This document shows, piece by piece, positions 1 to 12,619 of a DNA stretch of 52,004 bases. This DNA is from Glutinoglossum americanum. Lineage: Eukaryota; Ascomycota; Geoglossomycetes; Geoglossales; Geoglossaceae. Numbering within the stretch: position 1 is the stretch's first letter; every line of letters begins with the position of its first letter. A program made the translations under genes and the position numbers. The notes beneath the pieces were generated by a model that was given only the letters and a program-made list of their open reading frames with translations, was not told the DNA's origin and did no database searches. The stretch is from NCBI GenBank assembly GCA_020080175.1, contig JAGHQL010000185.1, positions 1-52,004 on the forward strand, written 5' to 3'.

Positions 1-872
1 CAACAAATAATCACTTACCGTATTATTATTTCCGTATTGCGACACACCAAATGATCCCCCGCTCTATCCACAGCCTGCCCTTCGCTCAAAACCGTCAGCA
101 CACCAAACACAACAGGGACACCAAAATCCAACTGCACCCGCATGAGCCCATGAGAGACACTCTCAGCGATATATTCGAAATGCATAGTCTCGCCCTTGAT
201 AAGGACGCCAATTGCGATGATAGCGTCGAAGGGGCCGGATTGTGAGGTCGCAGGCCCCGCCCCAATGGTAGGGGTGGGGGATGTGAGGTCCGTGGTGGAG
301 GGGTCGAAGAGGAGGTCGCCTGCTCCAAGGGTAGAAGTTGTCGAGCCTTGGACTTGGGAGGCGGCGTAGATCCTATTGTTATTATTGTTATTATTGTTGT
401 TACTATTACTACTACTACAAGATGTGATTTTTTTTTCCTCAAAAAAAAAAAAAAAGACTCTACCACTCCCGCTGACGGTGCAGCGGTCGAGAGCCAAGGA
501 AAAGAAAAAAAAAACATCCTCTCCTCATCGCGGGGCACGCCCCACCAAAGGCCCCCCCCCACCAAAGAGTTAAGGCCTGGCAGACGTACCGATGCACCGC
601 AAGCGGCAATTCCCAACTCCCAGGCACGCTCTGGACAACTATGTTCTCCTCCCTGACCCCTACCTCGCCGAGGCTCTTCTTCGCACCGCTCACGAGCCTG
701 TCGACGACGGAGCTGTTCCATCGAGAATGGACAATGGCGATTCGGAGGCCAGAGCCTGCACATCCAGGTTACATCAGAAACGGTTGAGACGGAGGAGGGG
801 AACGGTTGGTTTGGCAAAGGGCAACGCACCATCAAGAGATTGGGCATCTCCTGGTCCTTTGAGAGATGCCAT
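1..872 (-). CDS. RIB4: 6,7-dimethyl-8-ribityllumazine synthase, 3' part beyond the left edge
   Basis: The enzyme condenses the ribityl-aminouracil intermediate with dihydroxybutanone phosphate, the penultimate step of riboflavin synthesis. Exons read from the sequence are 872-830, 755-590 and 372 to about 19. The first junction restores an N-terminus reading DGSGLRIAIVHSRWN, and the second gives VHRIYAASQVQ. Family hallmarks are ENIVVQSVPGSWELP, GPFDAIIAIGVLIKG and the catalytic His in TMHFEYIAESVSHG, followed by GVPVVFGVLT. A fungal-type low-complexity insert (residues about 85-110) lies before GPFDA. Reading is open until a strong GTAAGT donor at position 18; an earlier GTGTGT is an alternative donor. 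The C-terminal tail must lie on an exon outside the window. Intron 2 (589-373) is unusually long for this locus and repeat-rich. Start chosen because MASLKGPGDAQ matches fungal RIB4 N-termini. Confidence 0.93.
373..589 (-). repeat. RIB4 intron 2 with trinucleotide and homopolymer tracts
   Basis: This 217-nt intron holds an imperfect (ATT/GTT/ACT)n microsatellite at about 374-419 on the plus strand, runs of T and A at about 429-454 and 501-513, and a C-run at about 551-560. Read through, the minus strand would encode a poly-Asn stretch, which explains spurious open reading frames here. The donor GTACGT (589) and acceptor TAG (375-373) keep the lumazine synthase frame. Confidence 0.75.
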
Positions 873-1212
873 GTCGGGTCGATTAGAGGTGGGTATTGGC
901 TTTTTTGATTGGTTTCAAACTGTTAGGAAATCAAAGGCTCGGCATAAGAGCATCGCCAATTCCGACACGTGACCCGCAAACCCCAATAGGAGCAGGTTTT
1001 GATATTTCATTTGTAATAGAATATCTTTCAATTCAATCGGTCAAGATAATGGGACTTCGTCCCCAAAGCAAATCCCAAGAAGTATGGTAGCATGTTATGA
1101 TCATCCCCACAAGAACCGCCAAGCAAGAGGCAAACACCAACTTCTCCCATCTCAATCGACCTCAATCCCGAGCAAGCAATTGCCCCTCACCATGCACCGT
1201 TATATTCGTGAT
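873..1212. other. Intergenic, RIB4 5' side to GFA1 3' side
   Basis: About 340 bp containing the RIB4 promoter and the GFA1 3' untranslated region. Short open frames on the plus strand resemble nothing and partly overlap the GFA1 terminal exon. I see no RNA gene or repeat. Confidence 0.6.
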
Positions 1213-3669
<2,457 letters not shown>

Positions 3670-6600
3670 TGTGAAAGTCTATCAGACAAAGCGGTGAACC
3701 AATGCTCAAAGACTACGAGTTCGCTGTGTGGCTGTTCGCAATAACTCTATCGAGGAGAGTGAAGTGCTGCGTTTGAAGCGATTCCGGAGAGACAAGAATC
3801 TGGTTTTTATAGCAACACTTGAAGGTGGTAAGCGTGTTGTTGTTGGGGTGGGGTGGAAAATTAAACTCTGGAACGAGCTGGGTTTGGCTTTATAAAATTG
3901 GAGGAGCTTCGCCTGTTTTCTGTTTAGCTTCGTTTGACAAGCCGCGCGCGCCCTTTCTTGTCTCTTCTTCCCTCCCCTCCCTGCTTGCCTCGTACCAAGA
4001 ACAACAGCAACAAGTAGCTGGACCTGCGCCAAGAGCTCAAACCACAGACAAGAAAGTCCATGCGCGCCACCAACTCCGCTAAAGAGAGGCGGAGCCGAAA
4101 AGGGGTCCGTCGTCAAACCGTCATCTACAGGGATGCTCGAATTTACGGAATACTACAGTGCTCAACTTCACATTTACGTACATGTAGTAGTGATCACCCT
4201 CTTCTCCTGCTGCCACTATGTCATGGCGATTCAGCGGGGAAAAAAATGCACACCCTTAAGCATTTGATAGGCCAGTCCTATGCAGGAAACCCTACCACTA
4301 TTCGATCCTACCTTAGGTGCAAATCAGAGGATAGCCCTAACCAATTGAATAGGGGAAGAGAAACAACGAAAGAAGAAAAGCACGCGGGAAATTAAGATAC
4401 TCTCTCTCACGCCCGTTTCTGGCGCTTTCGCCTGTGGCAGTGACACGCCAACGGCCCCGTTCCATCGAGTTGACGGGGGTTGACCGGATAAACGGGCCTC
4501 TCATAGGAGATCGGGCGTCCCATAGGCGCCATAAATAGACTTAGTATTTCGCCATTTGGTGAGGTCAAAGTGTTGGTAGAGCAATGGAGTCTGCCTGGAT
4601 GCATAAGGTACAAGAGCATTGTGTCGATGAGCCGGCACCGCCACATAGCATAAACCCTACTCGATGGAATTGGCGAATGGCATCGCACATCAAAATCACG
4701 TGGATCGTACCGTTAAACAAATTTCCGAGTCTCACTTCTTCCTCGAATCACAAAACGCGTTTGGACCTGCATCAGCCACGCTCCGTCAGGAAAAAAGCAA
4801 CAGCATCAGCTACTCACAACAACGCGGTAGGAAAGAATCTAGCATTACGAACACCGACAGGCAGATAATCCCATCTGTAAACGTATCACTTACGACGTAG
4901 TGGCCAACAGCTTTCCGGGAAGCTACCCCAAACTTATTTTTTTCTTCTGACAAGGTCGGTGACTTGTTTATTCAAACCAGCTTTACCCCCCGGAGACAAA
5001 CAGCAAACTCAGCCAAGGGACAAAGCGGGAGAATACATAATCACATGTGAACGGAAAAGATCCCTTTTCCTTGTTCCTTTTCCCCTTTACCTTTCAAACT
5101 CTCTTTCATGAGAAAACGATCGTCGCCCAACACGCCCACTTTGGAGTAGAGCTGCCTTCTTAGTTTGGGTCTCTGCATCAACAAAAAAAAAACAAGCCTT
5201 GAGCCACCCGAGATCTCGGTACCTCTTAAGGCAAAGCCCAAGCCGGCTTTGGCCAGAAGTTCAGCCGGGTGGTGCCTATCCAAAGATTCCACTACTACAG
5301 TAGGCAATCGCCCCGAACAAACTCTAGTCTCAGGCAGACAAGGCGCGCGGGAAGATCGAATGTTCTTGGTGTCTTGGTGCCACCGGTTGGACGCCGTGTG
5401 AAACGATGCATTCTGCCATAATTCCCCTACGCATCCAGGAGAGAGGATTAGATAATCCCTAGCGTTGGGTGTCCATCGTGCATTCTTGGCAGGGGGTGGG
5501 GACGTGTTTGCTGGGTGGTGATGTGGTTGCGTTTGACGGGAAGCATCCGGGTGGCCCGGTTAGCCCGGAGAACGTCCCAAGCTCCCGCTACTTTCCAACC
5601 CTCTAGACAACTCGCTTAACCCTCTCCACCATCCCAAGCGTAGCTTTAGGCAGGGGGTCACCAACGTTCAAACCCATATCGTACTGACCGGTATGAAAAA
5701 CGCCCAATTAATTTCCCTCTCTGATCTCTTTGGAATGATTATATCTGAACTTAACTCTACATACATGCTGTTCGCGACAGAGATGATTTCCAATCACCTC
5801 ATCCCTCTAGCCTTTCCACAACCGAAGAATCCATTACCTACCCCCTCGCAGACGATTGCTGGACGAAACATTTAAAAATCGAAAATTTTTTTTTTTTTAA
5901 CGTCGGTGTAGGCGAGGACATAAGGGGTCAAAATCCACCAAATCTCCTTAGAAGGCTAGTCCAAGTCTTGGTGTCTCTTCTCCCCCCTACCCCCTACATA
6001 TTTGTTCAATCCATTTACCTTAACGAGTAAACCACCCAACAAATCCTATAACAGAACCAAACCTAGCGCCCCCGGAGCCACCCGAATGTCGCCCGGTAAA
6101 TGGTACGAATTCCACTCCGCTCCCCCTCCCCATTCCTTTCCGTATTTAACCGATTTATATTTTGAAGAGGGCATGCTACCCACATGACCGGAAGCAGGAG
6201 AGAAAGAAAGGGCAACCGAGTCACTCTGTAGATTAGTCACATTCTTACTTCAAGGCCTGACACATATACAATATGACTCAGCAATACGGGTAGAGAGCAC
6301 CGTAGAGCAAGTTCCCGCCTCATCCCCACCCGCTTGTTGTTTCCTGTGGGGCCCCTCCGCAGAAAGGTTATCCTCCCCTTTATTGCCCCTTGCCCTTCCA
6401 TATTTTTATTTTCTCAATTCTTATCTACTGGGGGATTTGTGATGTGACTAAGAAAACGCTATATGGTGGGGGATGCAATTGATTTCTAGAACATTGTGCA
6501 TACTCCGTTCGCTCGATGCCGGGAATCTCAACGACAGAATCAATAGAACCAAGAGTGGGAATTAAACCAGAGTTGAGCGCTTCAAAAAGTATTGATACGC

Positions 6601-7072
6601 AAATAAGCAGCGCAAATGCCTTAACGAGAGTCAAAAATAACGGCTTCCGCTAAAATAAAAGAAATCAAAAGCAGAAAAATCAAAATCAAAATCAAAAACA
6701 AAGACCCAATTCTCAAGTTCCTAGAGCAGTACCAGCCAGCCCTCTCATTCTGACGCCATGCCTGTCCAGTTCTCAGTTTACTAAACCCTATCAGAGAGTT
6801 TCTCCCGAAATTTTTTTCTCGAATGTTTGAAAGACAGGAAAAGAGTCAATAAAATGGAGGTGTTCTAGCCCGTGGAACATCACCGATTCCCGGGCCAGTT
6901 GCTGTAAAAGCTTGAATACGGAAATAATTCCCAGGCTGGAACACCTCTCGCAAAATCTTCCGTCAGATGGAGGCCAAGACTACGGCCTGCATAGTATCTC
7001 CTTGAAATCGGTCATTAGCTCCAGCGCATTGTAAAACTTGATTCTGGGTGTTCACGTACACAAGGGTGATGC
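3670..7072. other. Long gene-free block upstream of GFA1
   Basis: About 3.4 kb. The part next to GFA1 (3670-4100) is its promoter and 5' leader, with pyrimidine-rich tracts. The rest carries only short, unrelated open frames on both strands, homopolymer runs (for example T-run at about 5886-5899) and an A-rich stretch at about 6655-6705. A 69-codon minus-strand frame at 6425-6634 starts like a signal peptide but is not supported otherwise. No RNA gene or mobile element is recognisable. Confidence 0.5.
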
Positions 7073-7616
7073 TTACCGCGAACTAGATCCCTGCCCCTGA
7101 CCCAGGTTGGGGGAGGATTCGGCGGCGGAGCTCTGGCTAGAATGCCTATCTTGGGGTCCGCTTTCTTCAGGTCCTAGCCCCAGAGGGAATGCTCCCCATG
7201 GCAAGCCTTCTGGGTTGTCTTGGCTGCCCAGTTGGCTTGGGCTGGAGGCCGTGTAAACGTAACTCGCTCGTTCCCTATTCTCCATGTCTCTCTGGCGGTC
7301 CTCTTTCTCTGCTCTAGCCCTTTCTCCTGTAGGTGTGGGTTAGTACCTTTCTATAAAGATAACGTAAAATTACAAGCTATCTTTAGAAAACCACAAGAGA
7401 GATATACTCACGAAACTTTCTCTGCGCCAATTTATTCTGGATACGCCTTCTTACGTTCGGGTCTGACTCTCTAGACCAATCGTCAACGGCCTGGGCGCTC
7501 GAGCCCTCTCCTTGTGACTGTCTTTGGTCTTGCATATCGGGGCTAGACCCCGTAGTGATACTAGAACGGTTTGTGTTGTCCTCCTTTGCTTTACCCTTTG
7601 ATCTGTCTCTTGGCAT
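7073..7616 (-). CDS. Small bZIP-like transcription factor with basic region and GLPWG motif
   Basis: Exon 1 (7616-7412) and exon 2 (7326-7073) are joined by an 85-nt intron with donor GTGAGT, a perfect ACTAAC branch site and acceptor CAG. Together they give 459 nt, or 152 aa. The splice completes a fungal basic region, about residues 53-85, reading RRRIQNKLAQRKFRERAR. Exon 2 continues through a charged helix (EKEDRQRDMENRERASYVY) to EGLPWGAFPLG. I recall short Pro-Trp-Gly motifs in fungal bZIP proteins of this type. No heptad leucine zipper is visible after the basic region. It probably acts as a nuclear DNA-binding regulator, target unknown. The TAA stop sits inside a good GTAAGC donor (7076), so a further 3' exon between about 6700 and 6960 is possible and the C-terminus is provisional. 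Confidence 0.7.
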
Positions 7617-10600
7617 CGATGTGTGTGAACGTGGTCAAGTGTGCTAATGGTGTCTGTCTTGAATGATTGCGCAGCAGTCGCAGGTGTTTGTTGCTTCAGA
7701 TGGTGACGATAGACGCCGTAGATAAAGGGCTTTGAACAACAGTGGTCTGCCACAAGAGGAGTCCTTCGGCCGGAAATAGGTTAAGGCAGAAACGTTTGCC
7801 GGTTGCGCCTTTTCATTCATCGCTCGTAGGCTTAGATGCTCGAGAAAATAGGCCCGTAAGAGCTGAAATAGGCCAAGTTTCCGAGACCCTTAACGATGAC
7901 TCTATGATTTCAAGAACACGGGTCATACACGACTGATAGAGGTGCGTGTGGCCGTATCCTGCACGATGTCGGAAAATACCAGACTTTCGACGATACAAGT
8001 CGGTATATCTGATTGTTTCATGCCCTGTCAGACCATATACACGATGCTGTGAACCTTCAGGCCGGCGACTCAATAGGCTATTATGTTCTAAGTCGATCGG
8101 CTGAGACCGAGATTTTAGTAGGCTGTGGTCCAGGAAATAACCGTGGTCCGGTGCGACTAGTACCCACCCAGGGCAATCAGGCAACCACTCACGAGTGCCG
8201 TGACGACCTCCAGGAATGTGTCAATGCCATGCCTGCAACTTTTTTCGTCGAAGACACCTCTTCTAGCAGGGTAAGGAACTAGCCACACATGGCATGCCTC
8301 GAATAACGTCAAATCATAGACTCCAGATGCTGGTAACGGTCAGCCCCCCCCGAAGTACTTCTGTAGATACTCGGGACCTGCATTCGAGCCTTTGACCGTT
8401 TTGGACCATCACTGGGGTCGCTAAGCCCCAGCAGCGGCTGACTCTGTGCACCTCCAGATATTCTTGTCTCCAAGATAGCCGTTCGACAGAACCTGCATAT
8501 CGGGAACCAAGAACCGGAAATCCTTTGGGTTCAATGGCTTCCTGTCTTGGAATACCCCGGTGTATTCATTGGATGTAGCATGTCTCCCGCTCTGTCGAGC
8601 TTGCGTGGCATGATCCCGAGAAGAGTGTTTTAGCCGATGGGGGTCGACAGGGGCTACTGGATAGGGATAACGGCTTTTGGGATCCAAAATAGAAAAATAA
8701 GGTTGCCTTCGAATCGGAATGTGGCAACGATCCCAAGGAGAAGTATCAACCACCATCGGCTATGCCGATCCGGAGGTCCTGGCAGCCATTTGGATCCGCA
8801 ACCGCCTTGATAAGACGGACCAGGTGCGACCCTAGGTCCGGACCAGCCGCAGCAGCTCCAAAGGCAACCACCGAGGTTGTCTACCGGCGGTAAAATATCT
8901 AGCCAATGACAGTAGAACTAGCGCCTTTTGGGGTCGATACCGCGAATCGTTTGAACTTGCTGGAGGGTGGAATGCTAGTTAGAGGCCTGGGACGCTCAGG
9001 GCCATGATACGAGTCAGCCATATCGGCCTTGCCATCCAATGGCAGGCAACAGCAAGGGATACGAAATTCGCGTCGCTCCTGACTAACAACGTGCATAGTA
9101 AGAGCAAGGGCGTCTCCTGCAAAAGTAGGTAGGATGGAGAAGGTAGAAAGGTGGAAAAGAGCGGTCACGTTGTGTCCGTATAGATTGAGTTTTGAAGTCA
9201 CCGCCTAATCCAATAGAGTGGTTGGTGGGATAGAAGAGAAGAAAGAGAGTAGAAGAGCGGAGTGCAGCCTTTCATTGAGGCGCAGTTTCCGAAGTAGGAG
9301 GGAAGATGGGGGAAGAGCGGTAGCGAAGAAAAAAAAACTATGGGGGGACGAAGATCTTTCGCGTAAGACGGCGGAGAGTACGACCGACTGAAGACTCTTA
9401 ACAAATCTGCCTCGGAAAGCTTAGCTGGTTAGACGAAGCACAGGGCATGGCCTAGTGCATGTACTCCCCTACGGGAAGGGCAGTGGCTGTGTGGCTAGCC
9501 CCACGTCCTACCATGAACCCTGGCTTAAAAATACCAGATAACTCAAGCATCTTGACAAAGTGACATCGCAAGGCTGAAGCAACCTGACTGCGGGTCGCCA
9601 AAGGCGGTGAATCACTACCCCGTCTGATTGTAAAAACCTGGCCTGTGATTAGCTCGCACCCAACTTTTCCCATCTTATTGCACTTCACAGACCCACATAG
9701 ATACTTCTTACTCTCTGCATCACCGACGCTATCGCCAAACCTCCGCCCAACCTTCAGACTGTTTCGTCGCCCGAGAAAATCCAAGAAAATTTAGAAGGCC
9801 GAGACCCTCGAAATAACTTGTCAGACAGCTGCCCAGCCGAGTCAGTGGTTCTTAGGCCTGCATGATGAAACACGAAATACTGCGATTCTTCGTTTCACTG
9901 CAGCTCATGTCATTAGGCCCTATAGACAATGTCTGGTTGTAACCCTACATGCATCGGCACAATCTGTTCCGATCTGGGTCTACACGGCGAGTCCGATAGT
10001 TCCATGGATGACGAACGAATGACTCGGTGGTGAGTGCGGTGAGTGTATGGTGTACGTCAACTTGAGGGTTCGGAAGCCCTGACATTCGTCACCATGCAAG
10101 AAAAAAGCAAAAAATCCCGCCCTGTTGGAGATCAGATCATGATCGAGTAAAACGGCTTTCCAGAGATTTACCCATGCCCTCAGGGATTCCTTCGGTTCTT
10201 CCGAGCGAGCCCAGACGAAGCACTCAAAATCACCTTTCAAGAGGCGCATCCTTTCGGCCTGACTTGCCTGAAGGGTATGTATTAGGTATATTGTACACAA
10301 CTAGCTTCTGTAGATGGCCACCTTCCGACCCATACGTCTGAAGAAACACACTGCGGGGAACTGCACCTCACTCCAGGAGGCTACTACCGCTATCCGCTCG
10401 CTCTCCTGAAGGCATACCAGCACAGCAGTTTTCGCAAATGAAACATCCTTTAGGCAGTCAGCTAGTAGACCTCTGACTTGCCCAGGCACCTAACACATAC
10501 ACCACAAGACATCTTATTCTACCTCTCACTGCTCGATTCAGGTTCTCGTCCCGCACCTGCCAAGGATTGCCTATTCACCGGCGGGAGTATAGAACAGCAA

Positions 10601-12619
10601 TATAGTATATTATCGGTCTTTCTTCCACCGCCAGTTCTAGGCACTATCTTGAATCTCAGCTAGACTACTCCCCGGGGATGCCTGGTGATCCGGAAAGAAA
10701 ATTATAGACTATCTTGGTATCAGATGAACCGCAACCTGAGGCAGCCCTGATGCAGCGCCTTGATGCGACCATGCGACCTTGATGCGACCTCGATGCGACC
10801 TCGATGCGACCTTGATGCTAAAAGAGGTTAGCCAGCTGAAGTATACTTTGGCAACATTAAGCCGCAAGCAACTTGGCAGGAACTCGGAACGGCAAAAATA
10901 GCAGATCGTCGTATAGACGCCGGCTCATGGTGCGCGAGGCTCCAGGTCTTGACTTTTTACCAAGAGATGCTAACTATCTCAAGCTTAATTTAGACAGCTT
11001 TAGGATAATAAATAACTATCCGCCGGTTCGGCGAAGCACCGAGGCTGCTGCCTTGACTCTGGTCTGGGATATGCTAATAGTATAGTTCCCGGCGCGAGGG
11101 AGTCGAACCGGACTATGTTGCTATGGATTTCTCCAACTCTCGTTACCGGCCATGCCGATGCATGGAATATACCACAAAAGTTCCCCTCGCTCGTGTGGAT
11201 CCTTTCACCTCGCAGAATTTGACCACATATTCCCGCCCTAGGGGAGTACATGGTAGCAAAGGCATCAATCAACTAACCGAGTGTTATTGGCACGCGGGAT
11301 GTTATACTTAGGGGAGATTCCTGTATCCTAGCACAATGAAGTGCGTACCCTGAAGGGACCCTAGGCTCGCCATTCGACATGTCGCTGAGCTACTGTCCCG
11401 GCATCATTGGGTGCCTACGGCACCTACGGTCGTCAACCTACCGGTAGCAGGCTCCAGTGACGTTGAAGCTAGAGGAGTTCACACTGTTCTGACTCGCTCT
11501 CATTTCCTGCACGTCTGCAAGAGCCTGGTCTAGAGAATAACCCAACGTCTTTGCAATATTGTATCCAGGAGCCACAAAAGCTGTTCTAAATTAGAGGTCG
11601 AAAGATAGCGATCCAAGGCAACCGTGATAAAGCTGGCATCTCTTTTTTGGGGGGGGAGGGGGGAGTTCTAGGTTTCTCGCCTTTCTCGATTTCTGCCTCT
11701 CAAGTACCCCGATTGTCATTTCAGTTTCTAATAGAACTTCCTGTGCTACTTTATCCTTTGAAAGAGTTGGAATATGCCTTTCACATTTGAGCAACAGACT
11801 CGATATCTCAATATATCCACCGTTTAACATGCCCATGAGCTACCGCCTCAGCAACCACATGACGTATATCCTTATACCCACTATTTGACGGACATGCCTC
11901 TCGAGCATACATTACCTTAGATAAATAGTAGTTGTATACTTAGGAGGACTCCCTTATATCCAATGGTTTGGCGGGCGGTTATTGCCCCTCGAGTTGTTAT
12001 CTCGAGACTACAGGGTGACGCCCACCAATGGCCACCACATCCCGTAACTGAATACGTGATACATGCTAACTCGGTATCTACCTATTCGAAATTATTTGCA
12101 TTTCCATCTATATTTGTGATTCTGGAGTCGTGCCTGATGACCACAGCAACGGGAGTCTCTTCCAAACACCTATGCAACGGTGGTCCCCCGGATGTTCTAT
12201 GGCGATTAGATATCCCCCCAGCATGTACAACTTCACGATATTTACCGGGTTGACTCGTGCGCGGTACCCCGGTAAACCCTTCACGGTGTCTAATAAAACA
12301 GAATGGAAACCCATCGTATTCAAGGATAGCCTCGCGGAACTAGATCTAAAATCTCTTTTTTTTTTTTATCCCAAGAGTAAACGCCATAACAACTCTACCC
12401 TCGCGGAAAATCCTCCATCCCTCTCGGAGACCAACCGGCAAACCCACACGGAAGACACCAAACATATCAATCCCGCATTGCAAGATCACCCCAACTAACC
12501 CCGGTTCTTTTCCTATATCCCTTTCCTCTAAAAAACACTCTAAAACCCTCGACTCCGTTTGGGAAAAAGGAAAAAAAAAAAAAGAAAAGAGAAGAAGGGA
12601 AGGGAAAGGAATCAGTAAA
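7617..12619. other. Gene-free 5-kb block
   Basis: The block holds many short open frames on both strands, none with a recognisable motif. The longest relatively open stretch is on the minus strand at about 9980-10489 (two adjoining frames, 62 and 106 codons). It contains a minisatellite at about 10758-10818 and a G-rich tract at about 11649-11665. It could be decayed repeat DNA, but I could not identify terminal repeats or a transposase, integrase or reverse transcriptase motif. The bZIP promoter lies just right of 7616, and the SET-gene 3' region just left of 12620. Confidence 0.45.
10758..10818. repeat. 11-bp minisatellite
   Basis: Five consecutive near-identical copies of an 11-bp unit, GATGCGACCTY, with one copy shortened by 3 bp and a partial copy at the end. 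It lies in gene-free DNA. The unit is not a multiple of three, and no open frame runs through it. Confidence 0.85.

Noticed and set aside
11084-11112. Possible tRNA T-arm on the minus strand (GGTTCGACTCC)
   Set aside because: The flanking five bases do not pair to form a T-stem, no acceptor or anticodon arm fits, and no T-run follows.
11280-11970. Two loosely similar segments (about 11300 and 11935) that might be repeat ends of an old element
   Set aside because: Similarity is about 25 bp and imperfect, with no recognisable element coding between or around them.
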